62,269 bases of DNA from an uncultured Pelagibacteraceae bacterium (GTDB lineage Bacteria; Pseudomonadota; Alphaproteobacteria; Pelagibacterales; Pelagibacteraceae), in assembly GCA_902539235.1 (NCBI GenBank), contig CACBIC010000005.1, forward strand, positions 1-62,269. The letters run 5' to 3'. Position numbers and translations under genes: made by a program. Each line of letters opens with the position of its first letter. Positions within the stretch are counted from its first letter, which is position 1. Below the pieces are notes generated by a model. The model worked only from the letters and a program-made list of their open reading frames with translations, ran no database searches and was not told the origin of the DNA. Below are positions 1 to 7,941 of this stretch, piece after piece.

Positions 1-51
1 GGTCATATTGTTCAGAAATTTCTTCTAAAAAAATATATATTAAAATAATTT

Positions 52-76
52 CATAAAAGCTAAATTAGCTCTTATG
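52..76. promoter_or_regulatory. Near-perfect palindrome covering the aacS start codon
   Basis: Bases 52-63 and 65-76 are inverted complements around a single central A, with 11 of 12 positions pairing (only 57/71 mismatch). The right arm ends in the ATG at 74-76. The arms read CATAAAAGCTAA and TTAGCTCTTATG. This could be an operator for a dimeric repressor or an RNA hairpin that hides the start codon. The arrangement is seen directly; either role is inference. Confidence 0.4.
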
Positions 77-2002
77 AATAAACCTCTCTGGCAACCTTCT
101 AAGAAGTTAAAACAGGACTCTATCTTACAAGATTTTTGTAACTATATAAATTTCAAATCCTCAAGTAATTTTAAAGAATTGTGGCAATGGTCAGTGAAAA
201 ATCCTGAAGAGTTCTGGTCAAAGTTTTGGGATTACTCAAAAATTATAGGAGACAAAGGATCAGTAATAATTAAAAAAAATAAAGTTTTTAACAAATCAAA
301 ATTCTTTCCAGACTCAAAACTAAATTATGCAGAAAATATTCTTAAGAAAAAATCAAACGATATTGCTATAAACTTTTTGTCTGAAAAAGGTTTTGAAGAA
401 CACATAACTTGGAATAATTTGTATGAAAAGGTTTGTAAATTTTCTAATTATCTTAAAAAGTTGAGTTTAAAAAAAGGTGATAGAGTTGCCGCGTATGTGC
501 CTAACAAAATAGAAACCATAATCAGTTTTTTAGCCTGTGCTAAAAATGGGATTATATGGTCATCGTGTTCCCCAGATTTTGGAGTTCAGGGTGTGGTTGA
601 TAGGTTTAAACAAATTGAGCCAAAAGTTTTAATTACAAGTGATTATTATTTTTATAATGGAAAAAAAATTAATATTTTAGACAAAGTTGATGAAGTGATT
701 AAACAAATCCCTTCGATTGAAAAAGTAATAGTTTATAATTATTACAAAAAAGAAAAAGAAAACTTAAAAAATTTTATTGATTTTGAAGAGACTTTAAATA
801 TTGTCTCAGATGAAACTTTTGAAAGGTTTGAATTTAATCATCCAATTTATATTCTTTTTTCAAGTGGTACGACTGGAAAACCGAAATGTATTACTCATGG
901 AACTGGAAATGTACTAATTGAACATAACAAAGAGTTCATGCTTCATTGTGATATAAGAGATAACGAAAAGTTATTTTATTATACAACAACTGGTTGGATG
1001 ATGTGGAATTGGTTGGTAGGGGGACTTGCTACAGGATCATCAATTTTTCTTTTTGATGGGGCTCCGGTTTATCCCAAGATAGATGTTCTGCTCGAATATT
1101 GTGAAAATAAAAAAATTAATTTATTCGGCGTTAGTGCAAAATATATAGATCATCTTAAGAACGAAAAGTACAATAATAAAAATTTAGACTTAAATTCTAT
1201 TAAAATCATTACTTCGACTGGCTCTCCGTTAGCAGAGGAAAGTTTTAAATATGTATACGACAATATTAAGAAAGATGTTCACCTTGCTTCCATCGCCGGC
1301 GGAACTGATTTAGTTGGATGTTTAATACTTGGAAATCTTTTTTCAAATGTTCATAAAGGTGAGATCCAAGGGCAAAGTTTGGGTATTGATGTCGATGTCT
1401 TTACTGATGATGGAAATAGCGCAGCAGATGGAGATAAAGGAGAATTAGTCGTTAAACAACCATTTCCATCTATGCCAATTAAGTTTTGGGGAGATGAGGA
1501 TGGTCAAAAATATTACAAAGCTTACTTCACTAGATTTAAAAATATTTGGCATCACGGAGATTTTATTGAAAGAACTAATAATAACGGATTTATAATGCGC
1601 GGTAGATCTGATGCTACATTAAATCCAGGGGGAGTGAGAATCGGAACCTCTGAAATTTATCAGCAAGTGGAAGACATAGATTTTATAACTGAGGGTTTGG
1701 TTGTAGGTCAAGATTTCGATAATGACGTTAGAATCGTTCTATTCGTTACAACTAAAAATGATCAGGAAATAGATGAAGAAAAAATTAAATTTATAAAATC
1801 TAGAATAAGAAAAAATTGCTCTCCAAAACATGTTCCTTCAATAATTATTAAAGTTCCAGAGATTCCAAGAACTAAAAGTGGAAAAATTGTAGAGTTAGCT
1901 GTGCGACAAGTAATTAATGGTGAAAAAATAAACAATAAAGAAGCTATAGCCAATCCTGAGTCTCTCGAGTTTTTTGCAAATCTGCCACAGCTAAAATTTT
2001 AG
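74..2002 (+). CDS. aacS: Acetoacetyl-CoA synthetase
   Basis: A 642-residue member of the ANL (acyl-CoA synthetase) superfamily. It is expected to activate acetoacetate to acetoacetyl-CoA in the cytoplasm using ATP and CoA. The AMP-binding signature SSGTTGKPK is near residue 265, GGTDLVG near 415, and RSDATLNPGGVRIGTSEIYQ just before the C-terminal domain; the late lysine motif RTKSGKIVE is intact. This last pattern and the full length match acetoacetyl-CoA synthetases better than acetyl-CoA synthetases. The convergent thiolase gene at 3010-4182 could split the product into two acetyl-CoA, which supports a ketone-body role. The start codon lies inside a palindrome (52-76). Substrate choice is inferred from family resemblance. 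Confidence 0.9.
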   Translation: MNKPLWQPSKKLKQDSILQDFCNYINFKSSSNFKELWQWSVKNPEEFWSKFWDYSKIIGDKGSVIIKKNKVFNKSKFFPDSKLNYAENILKKKSNDIAINFLSEKGFEEHITWNNLYEKVCKFSNYLKKLSLKKGDRVAAYVPNKIETIISFLACAKNGIIWSSCSPDFGVQGVVDRFKQIEPKVLITSDYYFYNGKKINILDKVDEVIKQIPSIEKVIVYNYYKKEKENLKNFIDFEETLNIVSDETFERFEFNHPIYILFSSGTTGKPKCITHGTGNVLIEHNKEFMLHCDIRDNEKLFYYTTTGWMMWNWLVGGLATGSSIFLFDGAPVYPKIDVLLEYCENKKINLFGVSAKYIDHLKNEKYNNKNLDLNSIKIITSTGSPLAEESFKYVYDNIKKDVHLASIAGGTDLVGCLILGNLFSNVHKGEIQGQSLGIDVDVFTDDGNSAADGDKGELVVKQPFPSMPIKFWGDEDGQKYYKAYFTRFKNIWHHGDFIERTNNNGFIMRGRSDATLNPGGVRIGTSEIYQQVEDIDFITEGLVVGQDFDNDVRIVLFVTTKNDQEIDEEKIKFIKSRIRKNCSPKHVPSIIIKVPEIPRTKSGKIVELAVRQVINGEKINNKEAIANPESLEFFANLPQLKF

Positions 2003-2056
2003 TGCGTCAGAAATATTAATTAAATTAAATTCTTAAATTTAATAAACTGCGTATAA

Positions 2057-2098
2057 TCTTGGCTCTAGTCCCTAAATTTAAGTCATCTAGAGCCAGGA
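2057..2098. terminator. Long inverted repeat between convergent genes; possible two-way terminator
   Basis: Bases 2057-2068 pair with 2087-2098: 12 base pairs including one G-T, with an 18-base loop. It lies between the stop codons of aacS (2002) and the leftward hydrolase gene (2103), so it could end transcription from both sides. Neither strand has a clear T-run after the stem, so a standard intrinsic terminator is not certain. A perfect TATAAT at 2052-2057 abuts the left arm. Confidence 0.4.
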
Positions 2099-2102
2099 CA
2101 AG

Positions 2103-2996
2103 TTAAAAATATTCAGCACAGTTTTTGTGTAACATTGAATGAAGCTCTATAAGTTTATCGAAACTATTGTTGTAACCTCCGCCAAGAACACCACATAAAG
2201 GAACATTCTTTGAGTAGAAGTTTTCAATTACAATCTGATCTCTTTTGTTAATACCCTCATCAGTTATTTTAAGTTTTCCCAATCTATCATTATGATGAAT
2301 ATCAACTCCTGCAACATAAAATACAAAATCATATTTGTTTTGATTTAACTTTTTTAGGTTTTCATTTAAAATATTAAGATATTCTCTATCTTCCATATTA
2401 TCTCGTAGCTCAATATCAATATCACTCTTTGATTTTTTCGCAGGATAATTAGAGGCACAATGCATGCTAAAAGTGAGAACACTTTTATCATTTTGAAATA
2501 TTTCTGAATTTCCATTTCCTTGATGAACATCCAAATCTAAAATTAAAATCTTTTTTGCATAACCTTTACTTTTTAAATAGTTTGCTGCAACAGCTGTGTC
2601 ATTAAAAACACAGTATCCTGCTCCAAAATCGAAAGTTGCATGATGGCTTCCTCCTGCAGTATTACAAGCAAGCTTTGAGTCTAAAGCTAATTTACTTGCC
2701 AAAACAGTTCCTCCAGTTGCCACAAAAGATCTTCTTACAACACTATCATTTATTGGAAATCCAATTTTTTTTTGTGCTTTAATATCTAGTGTCTTATTTT
2801 TAATGTCGTTGATATATTTTAAAGAGTGAGAAGTTTTCATAGTTTCAATCGAGCACTCTTTAGGTATATGAAATTTTTTTACGACAGCAGCTTTTATTAA
2901 ATGGTTGGCTAATGCACTAAACTTTTGTATTGGAAATTTATTATCATCATTTATTTTTGCAACGTAGTCAGGGTGATTTACAACCGGAAGGTCCAT
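2103..2996 (-). CDS. Histone-deacetylase-family zinc hydrolase
   Basis: A protein of about 297 residues from the arginase/deacetylase fold (acetoin-utilisation, acetylpolyamine amidohydrolase and HDAC-like group). Visible landmarks are the paired histidines in GGSHHATFDFGAGYCVFND, the zinc-ligand motif DLDVHQGNG and the later AGVDIHHNDRLG with the second metal Asp. An earlier in-frame ATG at 3047 would put the start inside the upstream thiolase gene; the ATG at 2996, 13 bases after the thiolase stop, gives the normal family N-terminus, so I chose it. The gene is probably co-transcribed with the thiolase. Likely substrates are acetyl-lysine or acetylated small amines; the sequence does not decide between them. 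Confidence 0.85.
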   Translation of the reverse strand: MDLPVVNHPDYVAKINDDNKFPIQKFSALANHLIKAAVVKKFHIPKECSIETMKTSHSLKYINDIKNKTLDIKAQKKIGFPINDSVVRRSFVATGGTVLASKLALDSKLACNTAGGSHHATFDFGAGYCVFNDTAVAANYLKSKGYAKKILILDLDVHQGNGNSEIFQNDKSVLTFSMHCASNYPAKKSKSDIDIELRDNMEDREYLNILNENLKKLNQNKYDFVFYVAGVDIHHNDRLGKLKITDEGINKRDQIVIENFYSKNVPLCGVLGGGYNNSFDKLIELHSMLHKNCAEYF

Positions 2997-3009
2997 TAAA
3001 AGATAATAT

Positions 3010-4182
3010 TTATCTTTCAACACACATTGCAATACCCATTCCACCACCGATACAAAGAGTCGCTAAACCTTTTTTGACATCTCTTTTGATCATTTCGTGA
3101 ATTAGAGTAACGAGAATTCTTGTACCAGATGCACCAATTGGATGGCCTAAGGCAATCGCTCCGCCATTTACATTTACTTTTTCATTTGGAATAGATAGTG
3201 TTTTTATTACAGCTAAGCTCTGGGCAGCAAAAGCTTCGTTGATTTCAAATAAATCTACATCTTTGATGCTCCATCCAGCCAAATCTAAAGCTTTTTTTGT
3301 TGATGGTATTGGTCCTGTTCCCATTAAAGCTGGATCTACTCCACAACTTGCCCAAGATTTTATCGAAACTAATTTTTCTATATTTCTTTTTTCAGCCTCA
3401 TCACTCGTCATTAGAGTAACAGCAGCTGCTCCATCATTTATACCTGACGCATTTCCTGCCGTAACAGTGCCATCCTTTTTAAATACTGGTTTTAATCTAG
3501 AAAGTGCATCTAAATTAATTCCCTTTCTTGGATGCTCATCTTTTTCAAAATTTAAATCAGCTTTTTTAGATTTAATTTTAAAGTTTATTATTTCATCTTT
3601 GAATTTACCCTCTTTTTGCGCCTCTAAAGCTTTTTCTTGAGAGTTAAGAGCAAACTTATCTTGTTCATCCCTTGTCACTTGAAATTTTTCTGCAACATTC
3701 TCTGCTGTTATTCCCATGTGATAACCATTAAATGCATCCCATAACCCGTCTTTAATCATTGTATCAATTAATTCTGCATCCCCTAATTTTTTACCATTTC
3801 TTAAATGGATCACATGTGGCGCTAATGACATATTTTCTTGACCACCAGCTACAAGTATTTTTGCATCACCTGATTTAATACTTTGAAAACCAGAAACCAC
3901 AGATCTTATACCTGAACCACAAACTTGATTTACAACGTACGCAGGTTTTTCTTTTGGTACTCCTGATTTCATTGCTGCTTGCCTAGCTGGATTTTGACCA
4001 CTACCTCCCGTTAAAACTTGACCCATAATAATTTCATCTAAATCATTATTATTCAATTTAGATTTAACTATAGCACTGGAAATAACAGCTGAACCTAAAT
4101 CTTCTGCTTTAATATTTTTTAAAGATTTGCCTAGTGACCCAACAGCGGTTCTAATTGCTGATGTAATATAAATATTTTTCAT
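3010..4182 (-). CDS. atoB: Acetyl-CoA C-acetyltransferase (thiolase II)
   Basis: A 390-residue cytoplasmic thiolase of full family length that interconverts two acetyl-CoA with acetoacetyl-CoA and CoA. The acyl-accepting cysteine is in NQVCGSG (Cys88), the catalytic histidine in ALGHPIGASG (His347), and the second active-site cysteine in CIGGGMG (Cys377). It is followed 13 bases later by the deacetylase-like gene and faces acetoacetyl-CoA synthetase, so all three could act around acetyl- and acetoacetyl-CoA. No polyhydroxybutyrate synthase is present in the window. The symbol phaA would be equally defensible. Confidence 0.93.
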   Translation of the reverse strand: MKNIYITSAIRTAVGSLGKSLKNIKAEDLGSAVISSAIVKSKLNNNDLDEIIMGQVLTGGSGQNPARQAAMKSGVPKEKPAYVVNQVCGSGIRSVVSGFQSIKSGDAKILVAGGQENMSLAPHVIHLRNGKKLGDAELIDTMIKDGLWDAFNGYHMGITAENVAEKFQVTRDEQDKFALNSQEKALEAQKEGKFKDEIINFKIKSKKADLNFEKDEHPRKGINLDALSRLKPVFKKDGTVTAGNASGINDGAAAVTLMTSDEAEKRNIEKLVSIKSWASCGVDPALMGTGPIPSTKKALDLAGWSIKDVDLFEINEAFAAQSLAVIKTLSIPNEKVNVNGGAIALGHPIGASGTRILVTLIHEMIKRDVKKGLATLCIGGGMGIAMCVER

Positions 4183-4200
4183 TATTTTAAATCTATATCT

Positions 4201-5517
4201 TTAATATTTCTTTTCAATTAAAATATCTTTTCTAGCAAGACCAATTAAAATTCCTATTAATAAGAATAAATATGTTGTGTTTCCTGTTGTAAAAAAACTT
4301 CCGGTACTTTTTATAGGAAATATTTCAGCGATAAATAAAAAAATAAAAGCTATAATAATTTTATTATCATTCAATTTTGATTTTAAAAAATATTTTTTTA
4401 AGAATGTAAGATGCAAAATTATAATAAAAATAATAGATATTAAAAAAAATCCAACAACACCTGTTTCAGTAAGGATCTCTAAATAGTAATTGTGGGGATG
4501 CATATTACAAATAAATTTTGAGTTTTTATCAATATTAGATCTTTCATGACAATAATACCTAAAGTTTTTTATACCTCCTCCAATATATTTATTCATTAAC
4601 CAAGTGCCGTGAAATGAAGTGAATTCTTTAAGGTATGGTGGTTTTCTTTTACTAGAAAAGTCTTTTTCAAGAACTATTGTCATCATTTGAGAAATTTGAG
4701 TATAAAATGCCATATAATTATATTTAACTTTATTATTAAAATTAAATAATAATGAAAAAATGAGAATAAAAAGTATTATTGATGGCAAAAAATATTTTCT
4801 AGTTTGTTTCTGAAAAAGAACAATTAAAGAGACAGTAAATAAAAATAGTATTAGGGGCATTCTATTGCCCGACAAAACAATACCTATGAAAAAAATAATA
4901 AATAAAATGGGAATTATAATTTTAAGATATTTACCAAATTGGTTTGAATAAAATAATGGAATTAAAAAAAAAGAAAAAATAGAAAATCTTTGAATGTACC
5001 CCCCTGCAATTAACTCATCACCGAAAGGCCCACCAAGTTTGTTCTTAATTCCTTCATATCCAAAGATATCAGTCCCATTGAAAAATTGATAAATAATATC
5101 AAAACTAACAAAAACAGACATTAATGTGCATGAGGAAAAAAAATATTTTAAATTTAAAGTATTTGTTTCAACAAGATATCTTAAAACAATATATAAAAGT
5201 AAATATTTTAAAAAAAAAATAGATTTTATAATTGTAGTAAAATACCCTTTCCAAGCTAAACTTATAGAGTAAAAATAGTAATCATTAATTATGCCGGTCA
5301 ATAAAACTAAAAAAAAGAATGCAAAAAATAACTTATCTAAAACAAAGTATCTAATTTTAAATACCTTGTTACCATATAAAATTAATGTCGATAAAATTAG
5401 CAATATTAAATTAATATTTACAATCATATTACCAGCAATAAAACTCACTGGAATTAAAAATATTAATAAATTTATATAATTAGATTTACTGACTTGAAAT
5501 TTTGATAATAAATACAT
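4201..5517 (-). CDS. O-antigen ligase / Wzy-like membrane protein
   Basis: A 438-residue, highly hydrophobic protein with about ten to twelve membrane segments and one larger extracytoplasmic loop in the C-terminal half. The loop ends in HPHNYYLEILTETGVVGF, which matches the His-containing motif of the Wzy_C/WaaL family. These inner-membrane proteins join or polymerise undecaprenyl-linked glycans on the periplasmic side. It ends 18 bases before the thiolase start on the same strand. Nearby sugar epimerases, glycosyltransferases and UppP support a surface-polysaccharide role. Ligase and polymerase cannot be separated by eye. Confidence 0.75.
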   Translation of the reverse strand: MYLLSKFQVSKSNYINLLIFLIPVSFIAGNMIVNINLILLILSTLILYGNKVFKIRYFVLDKLFFAFFFLVLLTGIINDYYFYSISLAWKGYFTTIIKSIFFLKYLLLYIVLRYLVETNTLNLKYFFSSCTLMSVFVSFDIIYQFFNGTDIFGYEGIKNKLGGPFGDELIAGGYIQRFSIFSFFLIPLFYSNQFGKYLKIIIPILFIIFFIGIVLSGNRMPLILFLFTVSLIVLFQKQTRKYFLPSIILFILIFSLLFNFNNKVKYNYMAFYTQISQMMTIVLEKDFSSKRKPPYLKEFTSFHGTWLMNKYIGGGIKNFRYYCHERSNIDKNSKFICNMHPHNYYLEILTETGVVGFFLISIIFIIILHLTFLKKYFLKSKLNDNKIIIAFIFLFIAEIFPIKSTGSFFTTGNTTYLFLLIGILIGLARKDILIEKKY

Positions 5518-5593
5518 TTTTTTAAAACTATGTTATTTATTTACCACATGAGATAAATATAAAAAATTAAATTTAGTAATTTATATAAATTCT

Positions 5594-5670
5594 GCGCCTG
5601 TAGCTCAACCGGATAGAGCGCTTGGCTACGGACCAGGAGGTTCTGGGTTCAAATCCTAGCAGGCGCACCA
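5594..5670 (+). tRNA. tRNA-Arg (anticodon ACG)
   Basis: A complete cloverleaf of 77 bases including the encoded CCA. The acceptor stem is GCGCCTG with CAGGCGC, the anticodon loop CTACGGA gives ACG (read as ICG after deamination, for CGN codons), and the T-arm is CTGGG-TTCAAAT-CCTAG. The CCA ends only 3 bases before the ATG of the next protein gene. Confidence 0.97.
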
Positions 5671-5673
5671 AAA

Positions 5674-6912
5674 ATGAAAAATATATTTAAACATAAAGAG
5701 ATAATTTTCCTTTTATTTGCAAGTTTTGCTGCGAGAGTTTTTATATCTTATTTTTACTCAGATACTGTTTTGAGAAATGAGTGGTCAATGATTCTTCATA
5801 ATTATCAAATTTCAGGAATTTTCGGTTTTAATGTCGTTATTGGTGAGAGTCATGCAATTCCAAAGTTTGCAGAAATTGGTGAGAGAGTCTTGCCAACAGC
5901 TTTTATGCCACCATTGTATTTATATTTTATTTATTTTGTAAAAAATTTATCAAATGAATTATTTGCTATAGCTCCGCTAATAGTTTTTTTACAAATCGTG
6001 ATGAGTTTAATATCTATATTTATGATTTATATAATTATTAAGAATCTTACAGAGAGTAAATTCTTAACAAGATTTTTTACTATTGCTTTTGCTTTTTTTC
6101 CAATTAATGTTTATGCGTCATCACAAATATCTTCAGTAAGTTTGCAAATATTATTATCATTAATATTTTTTTATTACTTACTGTTAATTTTTAAAAAAAA
6201 TAAATTGAAATATATCTTAATTTTTTCAGTTATAGGCGGTTTATTGATTTTAATTAGAGGTGAATTTTTAATACTGTACTTTTTCACTTTATTCTACTTT
6301 TTTATTTTTTATAAAAGACAATTGAAATTAATTTTAGTCTCTTTATCCTTAACACTACTTACTATTTCACCATATCTTACAAGAAATTATTTATATTTTG
6401 ATAACTTAACTCTTACTAAATCATTTGGATATAATCTACTTAAAGGAAATAACCCCTCTTTCAAAGCGGAGGGAGATATAGAACTTATTGAAAAAATAAA
6501 AAAAAGCGAAAAAAATATAACATTAGATAATAAATATGAATTTGAGCTCGATAAAATATTTAGAGATAAAGCTTTAAATTTTATTAGAAATAATCCTATA
6601 GAATATTTTAAACTATATTTGCTAAAAATTTTTTCTTTTTTATTTTTTGATATTAATTCGTCATACCCATATTATTATAACTTTTTTCATATAGTCCCAA
6701 AACTAATTATATCAATCACAAGTTTAATCGGTGCTATTACATTAATTAATAAAAAAGGATTCTTTCAGTATTTATCTTTTTACTTTTTTTTAAATATTTT
6801 TTTATTTTCTGTTTTTTTTATTTTACCGAGGTATAGTTTGATTCTACTTCCAGTTCAAATTTTACTATCTATTAATTTTATTAAATATCTAAGAAGAAAA
6901 TTCTTTAATTAA
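5674..6912 (+). CDS. GT-C fold (ArnT/PMT-like) membrane glycosyltransferase
   Basis: A 412-residue polytopic membrane protein starting with a hydrophobic helix at about residues 9-26, followed by repeated aromatic-rich helices and a small C-terminal soluble part. Length and layout resemble GT39/GT83-type transferases that move a sugar from a polyprenyl-phosphate donor on the periplasmic face. The first loop has LRNEW rather than a clear acidic pair, so the family is provisional. The ATG lies 3 bases after the CCA end of tRNA-Arg, which leaves no room for a ribosome-binding site; the next in-frame Met (residue 39) would delete the first membrane helix. The 3' end overlaps the convergent epimerase gene by 24 bases. 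Confidence 0.65.
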   Translation: MKNIFKHKEIIFLLFASFAARVFISYFYSDTVLRNEWSMILHNYQISGIFGFNVVIGESHAIPKFAEIGERVLPTAFMPPLYLYFIYFVKNLSNELFAIAPLIVFLQIVMSLISIFMIYIIIKNLTESKFLTRFFTIAFAFFPINVYASSQISSVSLQILLSLIFFYYLLLIFKKNKLKYILIFSVIGGLLILIRGEFLILYFFTLFYFFIFYKRQLKLILVSLSLTLLTISPYLTRNYLYFDNLTLTKSFGYNLLKGNNPSFKAEGDIELIEKIKKSEKNITLDNKYEFELDKIFRDKALNFIRNNPIEYFKLYLLKIFSFLFFDINSSYPYYYNFFHIVPKLIISITSLIGAITLINKKGFFQYLSFYFFLNIFLFSVFFILPRYSLILLPVQILLSINFIKYLRRKFFN

Positions 6913-7941
6913 TTCTTTTATAATTACTTTTGTAGAGTATTTTTGTTTCCAAGCGGGATAGTCCTTTTTGAATTTTTTCATATTGCTCACATACCAAACA
7001 TGATCACCAACACGATTTTTTCTAAAATATTTCTTTTTGATTTTAATTTTAACCATTTTCTCAATTATATTAATAGCTTCAAGAATAGAGCAGTTTGAAA
7101 ATCTTCCTCCACCAACATTATATATTTCACCTTTAGTTGGTCTTTTGTAGAATTCCCAAAAACATTTTACTAGGTCGTTGCTATGAATGTTATCTCTAAC
7201 TTGCTTGCCTTTATACCCGATTATATTATATTTTTTTTTCTTAAGACTAATTTTAACAAGATAGGATAGAAATCCATGCAGTTGTGCCCCAGAATGATTA
7301 GGCCCTGTAATACAACCAGCTCTAAAACAAGTAGTTTTTAGACCAACGTTTTTACCATATTCTTGAACTATTACGTCTGCATATGTTTTTGAAGCTCCGA
7401 AAAAACTATGAGTACAATCATCTACAGACATATTTTCATCTATACCCTGATAAAATTTATGATTTTTTTTAATCTCCCATCTTGTTTTTTTTTCAATCAA
7501 AGGCAAAAAATTAGGATTATCTCCGTAAACTTTATTTGTGGACATAAAAATAAAAGGTGCATTAGGTGAAAAAATTCTTGTAAGCTCAAGAAGGTTTAGC
7601 GTTCCTTTTGCGTTAATATCAAAGTCGATAAATGGTTTTTTTTTAGCCCAATCATGAGATGGCTGAGCAGCGCAATGAATGATTATAGATATTTTATTTT
7701 TAAATTTTCTGAAAATTTTTTTTAATGAATTATAGTTTCTTATGTCAACATTGTAATGCCTATATTTTTTTATAGATGATTTTAGTTTTGATTTGATCCA
7801 TGACGTGTCACCATCTTTTCCAAAAAAAAATCTTCTTGCGTTATTTTCTATACCTACAATTTCAAAACCTTTCTTTGAGAAAAATAATGCTGACTCAGAT
7901 CCTACTAAGCCACAGGAACCCGTTATTAAAGCTACTTTCAT
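6889..7941 (-). CDS. NAD-dependent sugar epimerase (CDP-tyvelose/paratose epimerase-like)
   Basis: A 350-residue extended short-chain dehydrogenase. The dinucleotide motif GSCGLVGS is at the N-terminus, IIHCAAQPSHDWA resembles the RfbE-type nucleotide-sugar epimerases, and FRAGCITGPNHSGAQLHGF follows the active site. The catalytic YxxxK position reads FGASK, so the usual tyrosine is a phenylalanine; the preceding MSTNKVYG supplies the Ser/Thr-type residues. The gene overlaps its upstream neighbour (7938-8963) by 4 bases, so the pair is probably translated together. It likely modifies a nucleotide sugar for surface glycan; the exact sugar cannot be read from sequence. Confidence 0.7.
   Translation of the reverse strand: MKVALITGSCGLVGSESALFFSKKGFEIVGIENNARRFFFGKDGDTSWIKSKLKSSIKKYRHYNVDIRNYNSLKKIFRKFKNKISIIIHCAAQPSHDWAKKKPFIDFDINAKGTLNLLELTRIFSPNAPFIFMSTNKVYGDNPNFLPLIEKKTRWEIKKNHKFYQGIDENMSVDDCTHSFFGASKTYADVIVQEYGKNVGLKTTCFRAGCITGPNHSGAQLHGFLSYLVKISLKKKKYNIIGYKGKQVRDNIHSNDLVKCFWEFYKRPTKGEIYNVGGGRFSNCSILEAINIIEKMVKIKIKKKYFRKNRVGDHVWYVSNMKKFKKDYPAWKQKYSTKVIIKELIKEFSS

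Noticed and set aside
1-73. Possible 3' end of an upstream gene (in-frame stop at 26-28)
   Set aside because: Only eight codons are visible, too few to call.
3239-3640. 133-codon open frame on the plus strand
   Set aside because: It lies fully antisense inside the thiolase gene, whose catalytic motifs are intact; the product has no recognisable features.
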